Part shown: positions 24,718 through 32,560 of the stretch, piece by piece
Layout: every line of letters begins with the position of its first letter
Position numbering within the stretch: the first letter of the stretch is position 1
DNA from: JBCDCE01 sp039182515
GTDB taxonomy: Bacteria; Pseudomonadota; Alphaproteobacteria; Rhodobacterales; Rhodobacteraceae
Reading direction: 5' to 3'
Length of the DNA: 64,000 bases
NCBI GenBank assembly: GCA_039182515.1
Contig: JBCDCE010000002.1
Coordinates: 1-64,000, forward strand
Notes under the pieces: generated by a model
Databases searched by the model: none
What the model saw: only the letters and a program-made list of their open reading frames with translations
What the model was told of the DNA's origin: nothing
Position numbers and translations under genes: made by a program

Positions 24718-25757
24718 AAGCACTCGCCCGGCAGTGGGACACGTACAACCTCAAAGCCTAAAGACCTCAGCAGCGTAACAAGGCCTTTGGGACCGGGCAG
24801 GTGAAAGGCGCCAACGGCCTTAAAAACACTGCCCTTCTCAAGCTCAGGGCGTATTTTTTGCAAGAAATTCGCGTTGCGCTCATCTATCAAATAGTCGTCT
24901 GTGCGCCTTAAGACCTCTTCCGCCAAAACAGGCTCCATGGCCATTTCCACAACCTTCAAATCCCAGGCGCGGAGAAATCCAATCTCGCCCCATAAGTAGT
25001 AATTCACAAGATCGGGTGTGCCAGGTGCATAAAGCTCTGGGTTCAGGTAGCTGGCAAAATTCAAGATCATGGCCTCGGCCAAACCTGAGTCTTGGTTTTT
25101 CATCAGATGCCGTTGTAACGCCTCCGGTGGTTCAAGGCTCAGTAGCTGCGCGCCCCCCAGTTCACCCAACATCTGAATGCGATCATCTAAAATGGGGTAA
25201 AACCCGTAAGCAAAATCATCACAAGGATGGCTGAAGAGGAGACTAAGCAACCCGTATGGCGTGAGAAAATCACCTGCTGCGCCATCCCAGCCTATGGCAT
25301 CTGTGCGCTGCCGGATCCAGAGGTTAACCTCGTCGGGAAACCCGTAGTCCTCAAGCTGAAACGGCCGATTTGGGTCGCGGAAAAATCCATCCGCCTTTAA
25401 TCTCAAAGTAACGGCGTTTCGGTCGCCTTGCGTATAGACGATCTCAGGTGCAACAAGGCGCGCGCGTGCGATCTCAGCTTCCACCTGGTCTGGGAGGTTA
25501 AGGACCTCAATGCGGGTGCTGTGCCAAGTTCCAAGTAAATGCGAGACAGCCCCGTTTGGGGCCGTGATCTTCCAGTACCGACCCAAGCCATTCTGAGTTT
25601 GGCGTGCAGTGGCGGTTAACTCTTTAAGCACATCCCTTTCAAAACCATCGCCATATTGAGCCTTTGGGTCAAAGGCGCAGGCCTCTTGGCTTGCCCAGTA
25701 TTGCGCCGCAACGGGCGAGGCAAACACCCACAGGAGAGCTGCAAGGACAAACCGCAT
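24714..25757 (-). CDS. TraB/GumN family protein
   Basis: A 347-residue secreted protein with a signal peptide (about 1-18, ending PVAAQ). Family motifs are the N-terminal HLLGTWHSTR (about residues 73-82) and the C-terminal AVGAFHLPGPKGLVTLLRSLGF (about 317-338): the paired GTxH and GAxHLPG elements of the TraB/GumN (TIKI-like) fold, which may be metalloproteases. Its position, inserted between ybaB and recR and overlapping recR by four bases, is unusual. Confidence 0.85.
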   Translation of the reverse strand: MRFVLAALLWVFASPVAAQYWASQEACAFDPKAQYGDGFERDVLKELTATARQTQNGLGRYWKITAPNGAVSHLLGTWHSTRIEVLNLPDQVEAEIARARLVAPEIVYTQGDRNAVTLRLKADGFFRDPNRPFQLEDYGFPDEVNLWIRQRTDAIGWDGAAGDFLTPYGLLSLLFSHPCDDFAYGFYPILDDRIQMLGELGGAQLLSLEPPEALQRHLMKNQDSGLAEAMILNFASYLNPELYAPGTPDLVNYYLWGEIGFLRAWDLKVVEMAMEPVLAEEVLRRTDDYLIDERNANFLQKIRPELEKGSVFKAVGAFHLPGPKGLVTLLRSLGFEVVRVPLPGECL

Positions 25758-25764
25758 GGGGCGA

Positions 25765-26109
25765 TCAGAACGGGAGCTTCATGCCTGGTGGCAGGCCCAG
25801 GCCTTCGGTCAGCTTGCCCATTTCCTCTTGGGCCTTCTCGGAAGCTTTGGTCTGGGCATCTTTAATCGCAGCCAAGATCAGGTCTTCGACCACTTCTTTA
25901 TCGTCGCTGTTAAAGATCGATGGATCGATATCGAGGGCTTTCAGCTCGCCTTTGGCAGACGCCGTGGCTTTGACCAAGCCAGCACCACTTTCGCCTGTGA
26001 CCATGACCTCATGCAGGTCGTCCTGCATCTGGGCCATTTTCTCTTGCATCTCTTTGGCGGCCTTCATCATTTTGGCCATATCGCCCATTTGGCCTAACCC
26101 TTTGAGCAT
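25765..26109 (-). CDS. ybaB: YbaB/EbfC family nucleoid-associated protein
   Basis: A 114-residue DNA-binding protein. A Met/Lys/Gln-rich N-terminal helix (MGDMAKMMKAAKEMQEKMAQM, about residues 8-28) and a central beta sheet (VMVTGESGAGLVKATASAKG) are typical. It binds DNA as a dimer and is usually encoded between dnaX and recR, as here, except that a TraB gene is interposed. The ATG at 26109 is used (AGGAGA upstream); the preceding codon is TTG. Confidence 0.94.
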   Translation of the reverse strand: MLKGLGQMGDMAKMMKAAKEMQEKMAQMQDDLHEVMVTGESGAGLVKATASAKGELKALDIDPSIFNSDDKEVVEDLILAAIKDAQTKASEKAQEEMGKLTEGLGLPPGMKLPF

Positions 26110-26198
26110 CAAATTTCTCCTGATGATTGTCAGTTTCTCTTTACAGTGGATCGGCTTGCCCGGCTAGAGGCCAACTAGGTGGCGCACTGGGTTCATGC

Positions 26199-27941
26199 TC
26201 AATCGTCGTCGAAAGGATCCCATTCTTCGCTCACCTCCTCAAGAGCCTCTTGGGCGGCTTGTTGAGATTGGTCTGCTGCCGAGCGAATGGTGTCAATCTC
26301 CGCGCCAGGGAAATGCGCGAGTACGGATTGCACCAGCGGATGGGCTTGGGCTTCGGCTTTCAAAGAGGCTTCTGCGGCATCGCGCTCTTCAAAAATCGTG
26401 GGGGCGGTGCTGGTGTTGGTGAGGGTCACGGCCCAGCGATTGCCCGTCCAGGCTTGGAGACGGCTCCCAAGGCGCTGTGCCAGATCGCTGGGCGCTTTTT
26501 GTGAGGGCGTAAAGGCGATGCGGCCTGGCTGGTAGCTGTCAAGGCGCACGCCAGCTTCCAGGTCGATCAAAAGCTTTACGTCTCTATGGGCACGCACCAG
26601 GTCCAGGACCGACTCGAAGCTTGTGTAATGGGCCAAAGCTTGATTGGCCTCCGGGGCAAGCGCCCGCGCGGGGGCCGCGCCGCTGGCGGGGCCAGCAGGA
26701 GCGCGGCCGACCGCAGTGGGCGCGGCACCAGGGCCGCCGGGGTTTGCGCTGCTGGCAGGCGGGCTTTGCGGCAGGGGCGGCGGCGAGGTGTCTTTGAGCT
26801 TGCGTACCAGGTCTCCGGGGCTTGGCAGATCAGCCACATGCGTGAGGCGGATCACGGCCATTTCTGCAGCCATCATGGGATTAGGTGCAAGGCGCACCTC
26901 TTCGATGGACTTCAGCAACATTTGCCACATCCGGGTGAGCACACGCATGGGCAATGCGCTCGCCATGGCTTGGCCGCGCGCCCGCTCATCGGGCGAGATG
27001 GTGGGATCCTCTGCCGCTTCTGGCGTGATTTTCACAACGCTTGTCCAATGGGTCAGCTCCGCCAAATCGCGCAAGACAGACAGGGGATCTGCGCCATCGG
27101 CGTATTGCTGCGAAAGCTCTGTGAGTGCGCCTGCAGCCTCGCCTTTGAGGATCATGTCGTAAAGATCGAGCACCCGTCCGCGATCCGCCAGGCCCAGCAT
27201 GGCCCGCACTTGATCTGCGGTCGTTTCGCCTGAGCCATGGCTAATGGATTGATCTAAAAGGGAAATTGCATCGCGGGCAGACCCCTCAGACGCGCGCGTA
27301 ATCAAAGCGAGCGCTTCGTGTGAAATCTCAGCGCCTTCCGCGCTGGCGATTTTGCCAAGCAGATCGATCATCACCTCGGGCTCGATCCGCCTCAGATCAA
27401 ACCGCTGGCACCGCGACAGAACGGTGACGGGAACCTTGCGGATCTCGGTGGTGGCGAAGATAAATTTCACGTGCTCGGGCGGTTCCTCCAAGGTCTTTAA
27501 CAAAGCGTTAAAGGCGGAGGTGGAGAGCATATGTACTTCGTCGATGATGTAGATCTTATAGCGCGCGGAGGCCGCACGATAAGCCACCGAATCGATGATC
27601 TCGCGAATGTCGTTCACGCCGGTGCGTGAAGCGGCGTCCATTTCCATGACGTCGAGGTGCTCGCCCGCCATGATCGACACACAATGCTCGCAGACCCCAC
27701 AGGGCTGCGTGGTGGGCCCGCCTTTGCCATCCGGACCAATGCAATTCATCCCCTTGGCGATGATCCGGGCGGTGGTTGTTTTGCCCGTGCCGCGGATGCC
27801 GGTCATAATAAATGCCTGCGCAATGCGGCCCGCTTCAAAGGCATTGTGCAACGTACGCACCATAGCATCTTGGCCGACAAGATCGGCAAAGGTTTCAGGC
27901 CGGTACTTTCGCGCCAAAACGCGGTAGGTTTGCTCAGACAT
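26199..27941 (-). CDS. dnaX: DNA polymerase III subunits gamma/tau
   Basis: A 580-residue clamp-loader ATPase. Walker A is GIRGTGKTTTARI (about residues 49-61), the zinc-binding cysteines are in CGVCEHC, the Walker B region is YKIYIIDEVHML and the sensor/arginine finger SRC follows TVLSRCQRFDLRR. A Pro/Ala-rich linker (about 395-440) leads to a C-terminal tau-like domain with an acidic end (EWDPFDDD). Whether a short gamma form is made by frameshifting cannot be told here. The ATG at 27941 is chosen with GGAGG upstream. It heads the minus-strand unit with ybaB, traB and recR. Confidence 0.96.
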   Translation of the reverse strand: MSEQTYRVLARKYRPETFADLVGQDAMVRTLHNAFEAGRIAQAFIMTGIRGTGKTTTARIIAKGMNCIGPDGKGGPTTQPCGVCEHCVSIMAGEHLDVMEMDAASRTGVNDIREIIDSVAYRAASARYKIYIIDEVHMLSTSAFNALLKTLEEPPEHVKFIFATTEIRKVPVTVLSRCQRFDLRRIEPEVMIDLLGKIASAEGAEISHEALALITRASEGSARDAISLLDQSISHGSGETTADQVRAMLGLADRGRVLDLYDMILKGEAAGALTELSQQYADGADPLSVLRDLAELTHWTSVVKITPEAAEDPTISPDERARGQAMASALPMRVLTRMWQMLLKSIEEVRLAPNPMMAAEMAVIRLTHVADLPSPGDLVRKLKDTSPPPLPQSPPASSANPGGPGAAPTAVGRAPAGPASGAAPARALAPEANQALAHYTSFESVLDLVRAHRDVKLLIDLEAGVRLDSYQPGRIAFTPSQKAPSDLAQRLGSRLQAWTGNRWAVTLTNTSTAPTIFEERDAAEASLKAEAQAHPLVQSVLAHFPGAEIDTIRSAADQSQQAAQEALEEVSEEWDPFDDD

Positions 27942-28044
27942 CACGGCCCTCCAGGTGCGAGAGCGAGCTTACCTCTTGGCCAAAACGAGGTCCAGCGATT
28001 GCGCCGGAATTGCACGGGGTGGGCGAAATAAGAGGATGGGAGAA

Positions 28045-29355
28045 ATGGGTAAAGAAATGCCAAACGCAGCGCGGCTCAAGCGCGCTCTCTGGCAAGGGGC
28101 CTCACGCCAGGCTGCGGACTTGATGCGTGCGGAGCCAGAGCTTGCGACGCGCGATTTGGCCGTCGCTGCGATGGTCTATGACCTGCCCGCAGCCACTCGC
28201 ATTCTGAGCCAAGATCCTTCTGCTCTGACGCGGAATGAAAACGGGAGATCCCCCTTCGTCTGTTTTGCCTTTTCGCGCTTTGCGGCCCCTGGCGAAAAAC
28301 AGGATGAGCGCTTGGCCATGGCGCATCTGTTGACCCAAGCCGGGGCGGATGTGAACGACAGCTATATGCACGAGGATCCACATTTTGGCACAGCACCGCT
28401 CTCAGCTCTGTATGGCGCGATTGGGCATGCCGGGCACTTAGATCTGGCAGAATTTTTGCTGGAAAAAGGCGCGGATCCAAACGACGGGGAGTCGCTCTAT
28501 CATGCGTCTGAGCTTGGCACGCCGGACGGCGTTTTGATGCTTTTGCGCTATGGGGCGAAGCCTCAAGGGACCAACGCTTTGGGGCGGGCGCTGGATTTCG
28601 ACTGCCTGGAAAGTGTGAAAGCTTTGCTGGCGGCGGGCGCAGACCCAAGCGAGGGCGTTTCTCATATCCACCATGCAATCATACGCGGCTGTTCCGCGCC
28701 CGTGATGCAAGCTTTGATCGATGGTGGTGCGGATTACACTGAGATAAATCAGGGGGTTAGCGCCTATGGATCTGCTATAGCACATGGCCTTTTGGGGGTG
28801 GCAGAAACCCTTGCAGAGGCGGGTGCCGACACCACGTTGAGCCCCCTTGAAGAGGCTTTTCGCACAATTGCCCGCGCGGCCTTTGAGGGTTCTAAAGCCC
28901 CACCACAACAGCTTGAAAACGTTGATCTGCCGGAAGCCTACCAAGGGCTCCTTGCTCAGATGGTCGCTTGGCCCAAGGCGTGGCCCTACATCACGGCGCT
29001 TGTGGAGCAGGGGATCAATCCGCATGATCCCGAAGGGCAAAACATGCCGCCCTTTCATTTGGCAGGCTGGGAAGGGCTGCCGGATCGGCTGGCGTATTTT
29101 TTAGATCTCAAGCCGGATCTCGCACATATCAACGCTTACGGCGGCAACCTCTTTTCGACCGTTTTGCACGGGGCGGAGCACTGCCCTGCGCGCGCCACGC
29201 GCGATCACGTGGGAGCGATGCGGTTGGCCTTGCAAGCGGGCGCAGAAGTGCCCCGACCTGCCTTGGAGGTTGCGGCTAATGAGCCGGTGCAAAGGCTTCT
29301 TAAAGACTGGGTCGCGGCCCATCCTAATAGCTTAGTTGAAGACGGCATTTGGTAA
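28045..29355 (+). CDS. ankyrin repeat domain protein
   Basis: A 436-residue cytosolic protein without signal peptide. Ankyrin-type repeats are visible in HLLTQAGADVNDSYM, DLAEFLLEKGADPNDGE, SVKALLAAGADPSEGVS, ALIDGGADYTEI and TLAEAGADTTLSPLEE (about residues 100-280), with further degenerate units near the C-terminus. Ankyrin domains bind proteins; the partner is unknown. The start is uncertain between 28036, 28045 and 28057; 28045 gives the best spacing from an AAGAGG site. It is encoded against the strand of dnaX and separates dnaX from the SRP RNA gene. Confidence 0.8.
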   Translation: MGKEMPNAARLKRALWQGASRQAADLMRAEPELATRDLAVAAMVYDLPAATRILSQDPSALTRNENGRSPFVCFAFSRFAAPGEKQDERLAMAHLLTQAGADVNDSYMHEDPHFGTAPLSALYGAIGHAGHLDLAEFLLEKGADPNDGESLYHASELGTPDGVLMLLRYGAKPQGTNALGRALDFDCLESVKALLAAGADPSEGVSHIHHAIIRGCSAPVMQALIDGGADYTEINQGVSAYGSAIAHGLLGVAETLAEAGADTTLSPLEEAFRTIARAAFEGSKAPPQQLENVDLPEAYQGLLAQMVAWPKAWPYITALVEQGINPHDPEGQNMPPFHLAGWEGLPDRLAYFLDLKPDLAHINAYGGNLFSTVLHGAEHCPARATRDHVGAMRLALQAGAEVPRPALEVAANEPVQRLLKDWVAAHPNSLVEDGIW

Positions 29356-29405
29356 GCGCTTACGCGCATCCCAATTGGCTAAATCGACTGACGGAGGGAA
29401 GGAAA

Positions 29406-29505
29406 GGGTGAGAGATTACATCGACCCATGCGGGAATCGTTACGGCTGCTTCCTTCCGGACCTGACCGGGTTGGCGAAGCGCATGCCCGCGCAACCTCTC
29501 ACTGG
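29406..29505 (-). ncRNA. ffs: bacterial small signal recognition particle RNA (4.5S)
   Basis: The minus strand contains the invariant SRP core GGTCAGGTCCGGAAGGAAGC. The ends GTGAGAGGTT and AATCTCTCAC pair to close a single long hairpin of about 100 nt. This RNA binds Ffh and directs membrane-protein translation. It lies upstream of dnaX on the same strand, the common ffs-dnaX order, although an ankyrin gene of opposite strand lies between. The rest of 29356-29662 holds no gene. Confidence 0.95.
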
Positions 29506-29662
29506 TTTAAATAGGGGTCTTGAGCCGCGCTGACAAGCCTCTTGGTTCAGGCGAAATCCAAGCGCATATCACGTATGCCGTGACGTATGTTTCACGTATG
29601 CATGTGGTATGTATGTTTTTCTACCAAGGGTTGATTCCTGCGCCTTCTTGTTAAGAAAGCCT

Positions 29663-30427
29663 TTAGCTTTGCGGACGCTCCGCCCAGCCTGCAAAAATCT
29701 TCTCCAGCACAACAACCACGTAATACAGCACGATCCCTAACAGCGCCAAAACAATGAGAACCGCAAACATCAAAGGATAGTCTGCGTTGATCTTGCCTGA
29801 GTCGAAAAGCGCGCCTAAACCCCTGCCATGCGGCTCGACAATCTCCATCAGGTTCGTGCCAATAAAGGCCAGCGTCACGGCGACCTTCAAGGCTCCAAAG
29901 AACTCCGGCAAAGTTTTGGGCAGGGCAATTTTCCAAAATATCGTAAACGGAGAGGCCCCAAGGGCACGCAGGATGTCGCGATATTCGGGCTCAAGCGTGC
30001 TCAACCCAATCGAGACAGAGACCGCGATGGGAAAAAAGCTGATCATAAAGGCGATGAGCACCGTGTTGAGATCGTGTTGCCCCACCAACATGAGCGCCAC
30101 AATCGGCACCACTGTGGCTTTCGGAATCGCATTAAAGCCCACAAGAAGAGGATAAAGCGCCTCGCGCACCGTTTTGTTGAGCCCCATCACCATGCCGAGC
30201 GCTGTGCCTACGACAATTGCGAGCAAAAGCCCCACAATCGTGCGCCACAGGGTCTGCCAGCCATAGGTCAGAAAGAGCTCCTTAAACTTCCAAAACGCCG
30301 GCCAAATGTCCGACGGCGAGGCCATTTTATAATTGGGCCATCCATTGACCCAAACGATCCATTCCCAAAAGATCCCGAAGGCCACGAGCGTGGCCAAAGG
30401 CACAGCGATTGCACGCAGAGTTTTCAT
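29663..30427 (-). CDS. ABC transporter permease (SsuC/TauC/ThiX type)
   Basis: A 254-residue inner-membrane permease with six predicted spans and the EAA loop near residues 148-175 (EPEYRDILRALGASPFTIFWKIALP). It belongs to the BPD_transp_1 group that works with NMT1/ThiY- or SsuA-like binding proteins. Start ATG overlaps the stop of the ATPase gene (ATGA), so the operon order is binding protein, ATPase, permease. The substrate is not evident; sulfonate, nitrate, pyrimidine precursor or flavin-type importers share this architecture. Confidence 0.9.
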   Translation of the reverse strand: MKTLRAIAVPLATLVAFGIFWEWIVWVNGWPNYKMASPSDIWPAFWKFKELFLTYGWQTLWRTIVGLLLAIVVGTALGMVMGLNKTVREALYPLLVGFNAIPKATVVPIVALMLVGQHDLNTVLIAFMISFFPIAVSVSIGLSTLEPEYRDILRALGASPFTIFWKIALPKTLPEFFGALKVAVTLAFIGTNLMEIVEPHGRGLGALFDSGKINADYPLMFAVLIVLALLGIVLYYVVVVLEKIFAGWAERPQS

Positions 30428-31236
30428 GCCGCGTCTCCTGTGCGCCGTCCTTGGGCAATTTCGATTTGTTTGCGCAGCGTGGCCAGCATCTCTACGGCTT
30501 GGGGCGTGTAAAGGTCGTCCAGCGCGCGGGGGTGTTTGATGTCTACGTCGAGCGTCATTTGCACCGTGGCGGGGCGGTCTGAGAGCACCACCACTTGGTC
30601 GGCTAAAAACACGCTTTCGCGCAGATCATGTGTGATCAAAAGGCCTGTGAAGGGCTCTTTTTGGCGCAGATCATGCATGGTTTGCCACAGATCTTCGCGC
30701 GTGAAGGCATCGAGCGCGCCGAACGGCTCATCTAGAATGAGCACCTCTGGGCTGTGGATCAGCGACCGGCAGAGCGAGGCGCGTTGGCGCATGCCGCCTG
30801 AAAGCTCGGAGGGGCGTTTGTCTTCAAAGCCTGTGAGGCCCACCAAAGCCAAGAGATCGCGCGCGCGCGCTTCGCCTTCGGCCTTCGACATTTTGGAATT
30901 CACGATCTCTAAAGGCAAAAGCACGTTTTGCAGAATGCTGCGCCATTCCAAAAGAACGGGGTTTTGAAAGGCCATGCCAACGGTCGAACGCGGTGTGAGA
31001 ACCGCTTCCTCCCCGAGTTTCACCTCACCGTGATCTGGACGCATAAGGCCTGCGACAAGGCGTGTGAGCGTGGATTTCCCACACCCCGAAGGACCAACAA
31101 CAGCCGTAAAGCTGCCGGGCGCCATCTCAATCGAGAGCGCATCCAGAACCGGCAGCGGTCCAGATTCTGTTTTGTAAGCGTGGGTGATGTTGGACAGGTT
31201 TATCGATTGAGGCATTATGTTCTTGCTTTGTTTCAC
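30424..31236 (-). CDS. ABC transporter ATP-binding protein
   Basis: A 270-residue ATPase of the SsuB/TauB group. Walker A is GPSGCGKST (about residues 50-58), the signature is LSGGMRQRASLCRSL, Walker B is VLILDEPFGALD, and the switch His is in LLITHDLRES. It drives the import system formed with its neighbours. The GTG start at 31236 has TTAGGA upstream; an ATG seven codons later is the alternative. Confidence 0.92.
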   Translation of the reverse strand: MKQSKNIMPQSINLSNITHAYKTESGPLPVLDALSIEMAPGSFTAVVGPSGCGKSTLTRLVAGLMRPDHGEVKLGEEAVLTPRSTVGMAFQNPVLLEWRSILQNVLLPLEIVNSKMSKAEGEARARDLLALVGLTGFEDKRPSELSGGMRQRASLCRSLIHSPEVLILDEPFGALDAFTREDLWQTMHDLRQKEPFTGLLITHDLRESVFLADQVVVLSDRPATVQMTLDVDIKHPRALDDLYTPQAVEMLATLRKQIEIAQGRRTGDAA

Positions 31237-31371
31237 GATTTCCTAAGGAATCGCTGCCATAAGGAGCTCCATTGAGGCGCGTAGTTTTATGATCGTGTGT
31301 GTGTTTGGTTTGGTAGGGTCTATTGTGTTTGGTTTGGGCCTGTTTGATTTGGGCCGCATTGATTACGGCTG

Positions 31372-31394
31372 GGGGCCCCGGTGGGCGGGGCCCC
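31372..31394 (-). terminator. strong GC hairpin between binding-protein and ATPase genes
   Basis: GGGGCCCC, a 7-base loop and GGGGCCCC form a perfect 8-bp stem 22 bp after the binding-protein stop. There is no T-run, so it may stabilise the upstream mRNA or attenuate rather than terminate. It sits in a 180-bp gap that otherwise holds a GT-rich stretch with a repeated TGTGTTTGGTTTGG. Confidence 0.6.
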
Positions 31395-31416
31395 TATTGG
31401 CCTAGCTTAAGAGACG

Positions 31417-32424
31417 TTACTTCACCATCCGCATTTCAGCGGCTGGCAGGTAAGCGTCTGTGAAATAAAGGCTCATGTCGGGCGTGTTTTTGAACTCATA
31501 GGTGATGCTGAGCTGCTCGATCGCCTTTTCCATGCGCGCGGGATCAATCGCGCCCATACCATTGGCCATCGTGAAGTCGGTCACAACATTGGCATCGATG
31601 GCAAGCTGTAGGCGGCGCGTTTCAAGGGCCACGTCACCGGCTGGGTTGCGCGCAATAACAGCCTTTGCACCGGCTTCTGGATCCGCAATGGCGTCTGCCC
31701 AGCCTTTGGCAACCGCCGCCACAAAACCTTTGACAATCTCTGGGTTGGCCGCGGCATAATCCGTGTTGGCGATCAAAGCATTACCATAAAGTGCAACGCC
31801 GTGATCGGCCATCAAGATTGTTGTGAGATCGTCCTCTGGCACACCCAGACGCACAGCGTTGAGATAGCTGGAAAAGCTAAAGCCCGTCACACTGTCGACC
31901 TTGCCTTCAGCCAGCATCGGCTCGCGTGTGGGGAAACCCACCGGCTCCACGGTGATTTTGCTCACATCGAGGCCGTTTTCTTTAGCCAAAACTGGGAACT
32001 GTGCCCAAGCGCCATCGGGGGGTGGAGCACCCAGAACAGAACCTTCGAGGTCAGCAATGCCGTTAATGCCTTGGCTTTTGCGGCCAATGATAGCGAAAGG
32101 TGGCTTGTCATAAACCATCATCACGGCTGTGACCGGCGCGCCCGGGTTTTGATCCAGGAATTTGATGACCGAGTTGATGTCTGCAAAGCCCATCGGGAAA
32201 GCGCCCGTGGCCACTTTTGGAATGGCGTCGAGCGAGCCGCTGCCTGGAGAGATGCTAACATCGAGGCCAGCGGCCCCAAAGTGGCCGTTGTCGATGGCCA
32301 AGAAATAGGGGGCAGAGGGCCCTTCAAATTTCCAATCGAGGGCAAAAGGCACATCTGTTTCAGCCTGAGCGGCGCCCGCGAAAACCAAACATGCGGCGCC
32401 AATTTGAATTGCGCGATTAAACAT
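31417..32424 (-). CDS. ABC transporter substrate-binding protein, NMT1/THI5-like
   Basis: A 335-residue periplasmic binding protein. A signal peptide (about 1-21, ending GAAQAE) leads into the family start FALDWKFEGPSAPYFLAIDNGHF. The DxGSGS-like loop (ISPGSGSLDAIPKV) and the hinge FSFSSYLNAVRLG fit the NMT1/SsuA/ThiY superfamily. The bound compound is unknown: I searched the upstream region for a thiamine riboswitch and saw none. A ribosome site (GGGAG) precedes the ATG at 32424. Confidence 0.88.
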   Translation of the reverse strand: MFNRAIQIGAACLVFAGAAQAETDVPFALDWKFEGPSAPYFLAIDNGHFGAAGLDVSISPGSGSLDAIPKVATGAFPMGFADINSVIKFLDQNPGAPVTAVMMVYDKPPFAIIGRKSQGINGIADLEGSVLGAPPPDGAWAQFPVLAKENGLDVSKITVEPVGFPTREPMLAEGKVDSVTGFSFSSYLNAVRLGVPEDDLTTILMADHGVALYGNALIANTDYAAANPEIVKGFVAAVAKGWADAIADPEAGAKAVIARNPAGDVALETRRLQLAIDANVVTDFTMANGMGAIDPARMEKAIEQLSITYEFKNTPDMSLYFTDAYLPAAEMRMVK

Positions 32425-32505
32425 AGATCACTCCCTGACGTGTTTTTTCGCCCGCTAGGCTGCGCGTCTGACCCGCAGGAGCAAGGGCTGGCGGTGGCTC
32501 AATTG

Positions 32506-32519
32506 GCAATTCGAACTGC
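32506..32519. promoter_or_regulatory. possible operator upstream of the ABC importer
   Basis: The imperfect palindrome GCAATTCGAACTGC, centred on TTCGAA, lies about 80 bp before the binding-protein gene. A second element, AAATGCCTA with inverted TAGGCATTT (32540-32562), overlaps the stop of the upstream nucleotidase gene. The protein binding either is unknown. Confidence 0.25.
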
Positions 32520-32560
32520 AAATTGGTGCTATAATTACCAAATGCCTAAAAAGTAGGCAT

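Noticed and set aside
32425..32560. Thiamine (THI) riboswitch upstream of the NMT1-type importer
   Set aside because: The conserved CTGAGA and ACCC...GAACCTGATC blocks are absent on both strands.
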